In this document: one piece after another, positions 27,037 to 35,300 of the stretch
Layout: each line of letters starts with the position of its first letter
Numbering within the stretch: position 1 is the stretch's first letter
DNA from: Gammaproteobacteria bacterium
GTDB lineage: Bacteria > Pseudomonadota > Gammaproteobacteria > UBA6429 > Thiohalophilaceae
Assembly: GCA_029880855.1 (NCBI GenBank)
Contig: JAOUNS010000001.1
Coordinates: 62,001-126,000, forward strand
DNA: 64,000 bases
Direction of reading: 5' to 3'
Notes under the pieces: model-generated
The model's database searches: none
Told to the model about the DNA's origin: nothing
Seen by the model: the letters and a program-made list of their open reading frames with translations, nothing else
Position numbers and translations under genes: made by a program

Positions 27037-28053
27037 TCACTCAAAATAGATATCTGTCATGGCACCAAACATGTAATAACCGCCGGCCGCGGTCTGCGAC
27101 ATTTCGGTATGCAGGTGCATGGGATAGGTGGATTTGGTCACCGATGGCCAGGCATCGGGTGGCGACTCAAACGGGTAAATGGAATCGATCTTGCCCATTT
27201 TGCTTTCCAGATACAGGCAGTCTTTTGTCCACACCTCGGGGCGAACCTGTCCATTCAGGGTCAGCCACTCCATGTGGTTGCCATGGGCATGGACAGATTG
27301 ATCCGCCAGCCCCACATTGATCATGCGACACAAGGTGCGATCACCCACATGACCATACAAGGCCGAGCGGGGATCGGTAATGGCATCAATGTTCGGATCA
27401 TGTGCACCCGGCGCACCCGGCGGACGCCCGCCCAACCCGTTCAGGGTGAAATAGCGCGGTTTATAGGCGGAGGTCGGTGTTTGGCCGTTGCGCACCGCCT
27501 CATGCCAGACCGGATCGATATCATTAAATATCCAGCTGTACTGCTGCACGAAGGTGTGACTGCCCGGATAGAGCTGATTGGACAGTCCCGCCGGCATCAC
27601 CGGCATGGCGCCATGCAGACCAACCAGTCGGTTATAGGGTGCATTGCTGCTGTCGTAATAGAGATATGACCCCCACGCATTCACCGTGAAGGAAAAACTC
27701 AGACTTTGATTGGCCGGGATCAGCTTGTCCACCACACCATCAATGGTGAAGTTGTGGCTGGTGGACAGTGTATTGTGGATGGTCAGGTTAACGGTATCCC
27801 CTTCTTGCAGGGCATTGCCCTCAGCGGTAGTGATCATCTCGCCGGGGACGTTCACAACCCCGGGACTGCTGCTGAAACCTTTAAAGAACACACTGGTGCC
27901 ATCAATCATGGTCGCCAGACCCTGGGTGATATAAAAGGTTTTATTGATGGTTGCGGCATGGGCACGTGGCAGCCAACCGATTAATCCGGTTCCGGCAATG
28001 ACCGTTGATGCGATACCCGCCCCGCTTAACTTCATAAAATCTCGCCTGTGCAT
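27037..28053 (-). CDS. Split multicopper oxidase, subunit A (copy 2), Tat signal
   Basis: 338 residues, the same length as copy 1. Tat signal HRRDFMKLSGAGIAS with cleavage near AHA. The ligand-free first domain and the second domain with VHAHGNH and MHLHTEM are conserved. Differences from copy 1 are concentrated at the signal (AGTGLIGWLPR), residues 108-116, and about 184-200. AGGAGG lies 7 bases before the ATG. It heads the second operon, with its own AT-rich leader. Confidence 0.82.
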   Translation of the reverse strand: MHRRDFMKLSGAGIASTVIAGTGLIGWLPRAHAATINKTFYITQGLATMIDGTSVFFKGFSSSPGVVNVPGEMITTAEGNALQEGDTVNLTIHNTLSTSHNFTIDGVVDKLIPANQSLSFSFTVNAWGSYLYYDSSNAPYNRLVGLHGAMPVMPAGLSNQLYPGSHTFVQQYSWIFNDIDPVWHEAVRNGQTPTSAYKPRYFTLNGLGGRPPGAPGAHDPNIDAITDPRSALYGHVGDRTLCRMINVGLADQSVHAHGNHMEWLTLNGQVRPEVWTKDCLYLESKMGKIDSIYPFESPPDAWPSVTKSTYPMHLHTEMSQTAAGGYYMFGAMTDIYFE

Positions 28054-28388
28054 ACGAGACCTCCTGTAGGTTACGGTACTGTTTAGAATGGTTCGAAAAA
28101 TCAGTATGGGAATATTAAGCAGCTAAATAAACAAAAAAAGTGCATGTATATAAGCACTTGTTTAATTACTAATTTTAAAGTGCAACAGGATAAGAATCTG
28201 ATTTACATAGATACATCTAATAATTAGATGGTTATTATCTAAAAATAATACCTTAGTATTTATGTTTATATCTAAAGTTTTTCCAGGGACGATTGAGCAA
28301 GGTAAGGAAAAGTTATTGTTTGCATAAGCCAGACTGCGGTACCTGATTGACACCTTTATACCGGCTGGAACATGTGTAAAAACGGCGA
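28054..28388 (-). promoter_or_regulatory. AT-rich leader of A-B operon copy 2
   Basis: About 335 bases, strongly AT-rich, without a gene. It shares the CTCCTGTAGGTT block and a GTATATAAGCACTTG stretch with the leader of copy 1, which suggests common regulation. No known operator was recognised. An open frame of 63 codons here has the composition of AT-rich noise. Confidence 0.4.
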
Positions 28389-29390
28389 TTATCCGCCCGT
28401 GCTTAAATCCAGATACGGCGCAGAAAGTCGTTCCACCTGCTCACGCAAGGTATAGAGCTGCTCTTCCCAATAGCGCGGGGTATTGAACCAGGGGAAATGT
28501 TGGGGAAAGGCCGGATCATCCCAACGACGGGCCAGCCAGGCGCTGTAATGAATCAGGCGCAGACTGCGCAGCGTTTCAATGAGGCGAATCTCACCGTAAT
28601 TGAAATCGGCAAACTCCTGATAGCCTTCCAGAATATTCCGCAACTGGATGACCATCTGTCGACTGTCACCGGATAACAACATCCACAGATCCTGCATGGC
28701 CGGTCCCATCATACAATCATCCAGATCCACAAAATGCGGTCCCTGATCGGTCCAGAGAATATTGCCCGGATGACAATCCCCATGCAGACGAATCATGCGC
28801 AGATCAGGTAACGCGGAAAATTGCGCATCCACCAGCTGTAACACAGACTCCGCCGCCTGCCGGTAATTATGGACAAGCTCGGCAGGAATAAACCCCGACT
28901 CCATCAACCAGGCAAACGGCTCATGACCAAACACCGTCGGACTGAAACGCTGCCGTGACTGGAACACCCCGTAACCACCCACCGCATGAATACGCCCGAT
29001 AAACCGCCCCAACCAAAACTGGTTCTCCTCATTCTCCAACTCAGGCCAACGTCCGCCGCGACGGGGATAAACCGCAAACCGAAACCCGTTAAACCTGCAC
29101 AACGTCTCACCCGCCTCATTCGCCAATGGCGCCACCACCGGGATCTCCTGGCGAACCAACTCCACCGCAAAATCATGCTCCTCCAAAATCGCCGCATCAC
29201 TCCAGCGACCGGGACGATAAAACTTCACCACCACAAACCGGCCGTCATCCAGCCCCACCTGATACACCCGGTTTTCATAACTGTTCAATGCCTGAAAATG
29301 ACCGCTGGTAACCAAACCAAAGGAATCCACCGCATCCAGAATCACGTCCGGCGTTAAATTGGCATACACGGGTTGTGGAGAGTCTGACAA
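28389..29390 (-). CDS. srkA: Stress response kinase A (YihE/RdoA family)
   Basis: 333 residues, the normal length (E. coli 328). Aminoglycoside-phosphotransferase fold: the nucleotide-binding NSYENRVYQVGLDDGRFVVV with Lys in VVKFYRP, the catalytic loop LHGDCHPGNILW (about 206-217) and the metal-binding FVDLDDCMMGP. The family phosphorylates Ser/Thr and protects cells from stress-induced death in E. coli. The gene stands alone; the partner dsbA seen in enterics is absent here. Confidence 0.93.
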   Translation of the reverse strand: MSDSPQPVYANLTPDVILDAVDSFGLVTSGHFQALNSYENRVYQVGLDDGRFVVVKFYRPGRWSDAAILEEHDFAVELVRQEIPVVAPLANEAGETLCRFNGFRFAVYPRRGGRWPELENEENQFWLGRFIGRIHAVGGYGVFQSRQRFSPTVFGHEPFAWLMESGFIPAELVHNYRQAAESVLQLVDAQFSALPDLRMIRLHGDCHPGNILWTDQGPHFVDLDDCMMGPAMQDLWMLLSGDSRQMVIQLRNILEGYQEFADFNYGEIRLIETLRSLRLIHYSAWLARRWDDPAFPQHFPWFNTPRYWEEQLYTLREQVERLSAPYLDLSTGG

Positions 29391-29903
29391 GCTGAATACC
29401 TGCTGTGGTTGGAAGGCTACAAGGTAGCATGAAACAGCAGGGGGAGGGGTTATCTGTTTAAAATAAAGTATGTATGAACATTCTGTCTTTTGTTTATTCG
29501 ATGTTGTTTTTTCGCCTGCCGCCGGGCGGCATTGAACTTTGTTCGTATAGTCAACGATCTCCTTGTTTCACTCCCTGACTGGAGTGAGTAACTTTTGAAA
29601 CATCAAAGCCACCAAAAATGTTTCCTCCACAGGCAAGACTGTTGTGACCATCAACTTCGATTTGTTGCCCGGCAACGGTCGCTCCCGGCAACCATGCTTC
29701 CCGCGACATGACTACTTCCTGTACGTCATCCTGTGGCGCACTGATCTATTTCGAAGTTGTTGTTCACAACATGCCAGTAAAGGGGAATGACCCCACCCCC
29801 GAATATCATGTTTAAAGCAGGCTTCGCTATAAACAAGAAATACATCGAAAACACGCTTCAGCCGATTGGATGTCCTTTGCTTTGGTGAAACAAATCTATC
29901 AAA
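29391..29903. other. Intergenic region with a degenerate dispersed repeat
   Basis: No gene seen. 29774-29892 is a shortened copy of the repeat found at 44233-44476: the blocks GGGGAATGA, CATGTTTAAAGCAGGCTT, ATAAACAAGAA, ATCGAAAACACG and TGTCCTTT occur in the same order, with the middle part missing. The left half (29391-29770) shows nothing identifiable. Confidence 0.5.
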
Positions 29904-32318
29904 TTATTGCGCTTCTTCCGCCGCTGCTTTGGAGAGTATTTTAAAACGTTGCTGAATGCGGTTGCCCTGGTTGTCGACCAGGGTCAGTCGATGATAGCCC
30001 GGTTCGATGTATAAACCCAGTTCGTGAAATGTTTTGGTTTCGTCGATGAATTGATCATCCAGGTGCCAGTAGAGGATCGCGTTGTGGTCGCGGTGTACGG
30101 CCTTGAAGACGACTCTGCCCGGTTTGCCGTCCAGGTCGATGGGGATGTAGATTTTGGTGCCGGGTGTGGGGTAGAGCAATTCAATGGGTTTGTTTTTGCC
30201 GCCGGAGAGTTTGGCGCGACAGTCTGCGCGGTAAGGCGGCAGGATGTGGTAGCCGGCGTTGAATTTGCGATAGAAGTGTTCCTGCAGGGGTGGCAGGATG
30301 AACCAGTTTTTATGCACCATATTGCCGGTGGGTTCGCATTGGCTGTGTACTTGCCAACGCTGGTGTTTGTCCAGATGGACGGTCTGGTAGTGGGGGCTGG
30401 TTTTTTCAAAGTGACTGTTGGCGGGGATCCATTGCCGGGTGGTTTCGCAACGGCCGTTGTCCAGCAGGCCGTCTTCCTTGCAGGTGGCGACGCTCTTTAA
30501 CAGGTATTCCGGTTTTCTGATCCAGGGACTTTTGTCCAGCCGATTGAAGATATCAAACATCAATGGTGCCGCGGCGGAGACACCGGTGAGTCCGGGCCGG
30601 CCTTCGCCGGTGGCGTTGCCGACCCAGACGCCGATGGTATAGCGTTTGGTGGTGCCGATGGCCCAGGCGTCACGCAGGCCGTAACTGGTGCCGGTTTTCC
30701 AGGCGATCTTTTGTTTGTTGTTAAAATTTTTCCAGTGTCCTTCATCGCCGGGACGGTTTACATCCAGCAGGGCTTCCAGGGTGAGCCAGGCGGCGGCGGG
30801 ATCGAGTTCCGCCGTTTGTCGCATGTCGGTGCTGCCGGCGATTAACAGGCGTGGTGTGCGGTAGGTACGATGTGCCGGTGTGGTTTGTTGCGCCAGCCAG
30901 GCCAGGTTGCTGTAGATGCGCGTCATGTCCCACAGGGTGCCTTCGGCCCCGCCGAGGATCAGGGTCAGGCCGTATTCATCGGGCGGGCGATAGAGGGAGT
31001 CCATGCCGGCATTTTTTAAAAAGCCGTAGAAACGAGTTATGCCGTATTGCTTGAGCATATAAACGGCCGGGACGTTGAGTGAGTGGATCAGGGCGATGTC
31101 GGCCGGGACCGCGCCGCGAAAACGGCGATCATAGTTTTGCGGGATAAACCCGTTGTACTTGCTGGGGACATCGGGGATAAGTGTTTTGGGCAGGATCTCG
31201 CCGTGTTGCAACATATTGGCATAGAGCAGCGGTTTAAGAATGCTGCCGGTACTGCGCGGTCGATGGATGATATCGATGGCATAGCCGAATTCGGACTGAT
31301 TGGAAAAGTCACTGTTACCGATGTAGGTGATGACATCAAAGGTCTGGTTGTCGATCACCAGTACGGCGGCGTTGTAGATATGCCGTCGTTGCAGTTTTTC
31401 TGCATGATGTTGCACGATGTCATTGATGGCATTCTGCAGGCGTGGTTGCACGGTGGTGATAAAGCGATGTTGTTGCGGTTGTTGCTGAATGAGTGTCTCC
31501 AGCAGGTGGGGTGCGATCTGCGGTAAGGCCACCGGTTTGGCCGGCAAGGGTTCGAGCAGGGCCAGTTTGGTTTGTGTGGCATCCAGGATGCCCTGCTCAT
31601 GCAGTTTGTTGATCAGCCGATCCCGTTTTGCTTTCAGCAAGTCGCGATTTTTACCCGGATGGATCAGTGCCGGCGAGTTGGGTAATACCGCCAGCATACA
31701 ACTTTCCGCCCAGGAGAGTTGTTGCGGTCGTCTGCCGAAATAGCGCCAGGCGGCGGTTTCCAGTCCGATCACGTTACCGCCGAACGGGGCATGAGCGGCG
31801 TACAGGGCGAGGATCTCCGCCTTGCTGTAGGTGAGTTCCAGACGCAGGGCGAGGATGACTTCACGCAGTTTTTCGAAATAGGTGCGGGACGGGTTTTGCC
31901 GTGACAGGCGGATCACCTGCATGCTGAGGGTACTGCCGCCACTGACCACGGATCGATGCCGCAGATTGAGAAAAATCGCCCGCAGCATGGCGACGGGATC
32001 GACACCGGGGTGCACGTAAAAACGCTTGTCCTCAAACTGGATCAGGGCGGTGCGAAACTTTTCCGGTATCTCGGGGTTGACGGGAAAACGCCATTGCCCG
32101 TCTTTGGCGATGCGCGCCCCCATGAGGTGTCCGTCCCGGCTTTGCAGGATAGTGGAATAGGGGGTATCGAATAACGGGTCATCCAGTGCGAACCAGAACA
32201 GCAGGAATGCTGCACTTGCCAGGGCAAGTACAGCGTTCCGTTTGCGGTTGGCCTGCGGTGTCCGATCCCTAATTTGCCGTAGTATCGGCTGCAGAGCGGC
32301 TCTGATGGTGACGGGCAT
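29904..32318 (-). CDS. pbpC: Penicillin-binding protein 1C
   Basis: 804 residues. A membrane anchor (about 29-45) precedes a GT51 glycosyltransferase domain with FEDKRFYVHPGVDP (catalytic Glu near 96) and a transpeptidase domain with STGSILKP (active Ser), SLNVP and KTGTSYGLRDAW, all intact. A C-terminal BiPBP_C domain (about 705-800) completes the family layout. The start lies inside the end of the alpha-2-macroglobulin gene, a 50-base overlap, and the pair pbpC/alpha-2-macroglobulin is conserved in many bacteria. It is thought to repair murein where the macroglobulin guards the periplasm. Confidence 0.94.
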   Translation of the reverse strand: MPVTIRAALQPILRQIRDRTPQANRKRNAVLALASAAFLLFWFALDDPLFDTPYSTILQSRDGHLMGARIAKDGQWRFPVNPEIPEKFRTALIQFEDKRFYVHPGVDPVAMLRAIFLNLRHRSVVSGGSTLSMQVIRLSRQNPSRTYFEKLREVILALRLELTYSKAEILALYAAHAPFGGNVIGLETAAWRYFGRRPQQLSWAESCMLAVLPNSPALIHPGKNRDLLKAKRDRLINKLHEQGILDATQTKLALLEPLPAKPVALPQIAPHLLETLIQQQPQQHRFITTVQPRLQNAINDIVQHHAEKLQRRHIYNAAVLVIDNQTFDVITYIGNSDFSNQSEFGYAIDIIHRPRSTGSILKPLLYANMLQHGEILPKTLIPDVPSKYNGFIPQNYDRRFRGAVPADIALIHSLNVPAVYMLKQYGITRFYGFLKNAGMDSLYRPPDEYGLTLILGGAEGTLWDMTRIYSNLAWLAQQTTPAHRTYRTPRLLIAGSTDMRQTAELDPAAAWLTLEALLDVNRPGDEGHWKNFNNKQKIAWKTGTSYGLRDAWAIGTTKRYTIGVWVGNATGEGRPGLTGVSAAAPLMFDIFNRLDKSPWIRKPEYLLKSVATCKEDGLLDNGRCETTRQWIPANSHFEKTSPHYQTVHLDKHQRWQVHSQCEPTGNMVHKNWFILPPLQEHFYRKFNAGYHILPPYRADCRAKLSGGKNKPIELLYPTPGTKIYIPIDLDGKPGRVVFKAVHRDHNAILYWHLDDQFIDETKTFHELGLYIEPGYHRLTLVDNQGNRIQQRFKILSKAAAEEAQ

Positions 32319-35300
32319 ACTGCTTGGTTCTCATGCGCTCTTCATTGTGGGCATGGCCGGGGCTGCTGTGGGTGGTTTCCGGCGCTGCTTTTTCAGCCTG
32401 CATACCCTTGGAGACCACATCAATCCAGTGGCCGCGAATGCGGGCATGCTGTTTCACATCATACATGGCTTCGACGGCGATGCCGGGCATGTAATAGTGA
32501 CCCAGATAGGCTGCATTCAGGGTGGTGGTGAAGGTCTTGCGTTCACCCGGTTGCAGGTTGAAGTAGGTATAGACGCGATCATCACGAATATCCCGATAAT
32601 CGATCTCCTGCGCTGCATCGCCGCTTTCACCAAGGCGATTGTTGATGATCTCCCAGCCGGACGGCACGATGTGGGTCAGTGCCAGATTTTCCTGCAGGCG
32701 TCGTGAGGTGTTGCGCACGGTGATGGTCGCCTTGAAGTCCTTGCCCTGCTCCAGACGCTCTACATCCAGATAGTTATTGTCCAAGTCACGGTAATCAACC
32801 GTGATCTCCAGACCGTGGCTGCTCGACTCTTCCGCTTCCGGTTTGGCGATGCCGGTGGTGTAAAGCGTGGCATACATGGTGGCCTTGCCGGTGTTTTTCA
32901 GTGTCACGGTATCGCCCTGCTCGGGGAAGTTGTCCAGGGTGGATTTATGGACCGGGGTGGTGCCCTTGACCTTCACGAAGGGACGCTTGCTGAAGGCATA
33001 TTCGAAGCTGGGCAGGGTCTTCTCGCTGCCGACACCGCTGAAGCGGCTCATGGCCAGCAGGGCGTAGGCGACGCTTTGAGTGGAGTGCCAGCCCTCGGCG
33101 GACAGTGCTTTCGAGATGGGGTCGGCCAGACGGACCGCTCGATCCAGATCGCCCAGGATGACCAGTACATCAAGCAAGATGGCCTGATCACGCAAGCGGG
33201 AACCGAAGGTGCTGCCGGGTTCGGCATAGTCATCAACATCCAGCGTACTGGTTTGCACCAGTTGTTTTGCCGCATCGTTCTGACCGATCAGTTTGTAGGC
33301 GGCGGCCAGTTGCCAGCGGGCGATACCGTAGAGCTGATCGGATTCACGCAGGCGGTTCATGGCCCCCAGTTCCGGTTTGTTGGCCAGGGCCAGCGTATAG
33401 AGGCGATAGGCCTGTTCCATGGCGCTTTGCCGGCCGCCGGTCACCCAGTTTTGGGCGCTGGAGCGCTGGAAGTCCAGCCAGGGATTCATCATCTCCGGCG
33501 GGACATGATAGCCCTGTTTTTCCGCCTCAATCAGGAAATGCCCGGCATAGGTATTGGCCCAGCTGTTGAGGCCGGACTGTCCCGGCCAGTAACTGAAGCC
33601 GCCCAGCGAACCCTGATACTGGCGCAGGCGGTTGATACCGGCATGGATGTGGTTGTCGATGGTCTGTTTGTCCTGACTCGACAGGGTCACCAGCTTTTTC
33701 AGATAGAGCTGGGGGAAGACCGACGAGGTGGTTTGCTCCAGACAACCGTGGGGATACTGGATCAGATAGCGCAGGCGCTTTTCCAGGTTCAACGGTTGCA
33801 TTACGGTGGTTTCCAGCGTGACGTTATTGGTGCCGGGCAAACCGTGGGGTGTGATGGTCACGGTTCGGGTCTGGCCGGGCGGCAAGATCAGGCTGGTGAG
33901 GCGGGTATCCGGCGGGTTGGCGCTGCGCACGTCGATAAAGACCTCAGAGGCGGTTTTGAATTTGCCCGAGGTGGCGGTGAAGCTCATTTTCGCCTTGCCC
34001 AGTTTGGCGCCGACTTTCATCTTCAGGAAGGCCGGTTTGTCACCCGGTTTGTCGAAGTGCAGGGTCTGGGTGGCCTTGCCCTTGACGGTGAAGTGGTTGT
34101 CCGCCTTGAATTCCAGGACCACATCTTTCACATCGGGATGCATGGCAAACAGGGTGATCGGGATGGTGATGTCCTCTTCCGGTCCCAGTACCCGGGGAAC
34201 GGTGGCCAGCAGGGAAAGCGGTTCACGCACATAGACCGATTTGTCGGTCTTGCCATAGGCGCCGTTCTGACCGGCAACCACCATGACGCGCACACTGCCC
34301 AGATATTGCGGGATTTCGATCTCGTGACTGTTCTTCTTGCCGGCGATGAGGCGGAACGGGCCGAGGAATTTCACCACCGGCGGGAAGCGCTTGCGGCTCT
34401 TCTTGCTCTCTTTCTCCTCATCGCTGTCGTCACCACCAAGGGCCAGCAGGCGTTCCAGTTGGCCGCCGTAGGCGCCGACCACATTATCGAACAGATCCCA
34501 GGTCATGATGCCCAGGGCCTCCTTGCGATAGAAGTGGCTGTGCAGATCGGGGGTGCGGAAGGCGGTCAGCCCCAACAAGCCTTCGTCCACCACGGCCAGG
34601 GTGTAGGTCATACCCTGATTGTTCTTTTCGGTGACGGTGACGGTGGCCTTTTTGCGCGGCTTCCACTCATCATCCGTGACCAGCACCGGATCAAGCCGCG
34701 TCTTTGGATCGTTCACCAGCAACGGGATCACCCCATACAGACGAATGGGACGATCATTCTGCTTGTCCTGATGGGGCTGGATCAGAGTGATGCTGATATA
34801 GGCATTGGGACTCATAGCCGAGGTGATCGGCAGTTCCAGCTTGGTCTTGTCCTTGCTGAAGTTGATCCAGCGTTGTTCGATTATTGAACTGCCGCTTTCT
34901 ATGCTCAACAGGGCGCGTCCGGCGGTAGACTCGGGTAACTGAATGACCGCGGTCTCACCCACATCGTATTTCGCCTTGTCGGCATAGAAGGTGAGCACGT
35001 TGGCGCCGGCGCCGGACTGTTCCTGGGCGCGACCCGCCCAGCCGGGCCAGTCCACGTAGAGGATTTGCGAACTGCAATGACCGCCCTGTTCGTCACAGGC
35101 GCGGACCAGATAACGGCCCCAGTCGGGATACTTGATCTCAAACTCCCAGTTACCGGTTCCCTTGCTGTCGGTTTTTACCGTCCCTTCCGCCAGTTTGCGG
35201 TGATAGGAACTCTGTGCATATTCGGCCAGGGATTCACCGGACTTGTCCCACCACCATTTCCAGCGGATCTTGTACAGGGAGAGATGGATATTTTTCAGCG

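Larger units (their letters stand above)
23288..28053 (-). repeat. Tandem duplication of the two-gene split oxidase operon
   Basis: Copy 1 (about 23288-25506) and copy 2 (about 25806-28053) are direct repeats of the order leader-A-B-3' region. The proteins agree over nearly their whole length, differing mainly in the Thr/Gly start of B and a few surface positions. A 34-base block, TTTCAGAGC then TGTGCAT then GTCTGAAA, follows both (23291-23324 and 25808-25842). The many silent and some coding differences show that the duplication is not recent. Confidence 0.85.

Noticed and set aside
29391..29773. A possible small gene or RNA between srkA and pbpC
   Set aside because: No frame with coding character and no hairpin with a T-run was seen; only a degraded repeat at 29774-29892.
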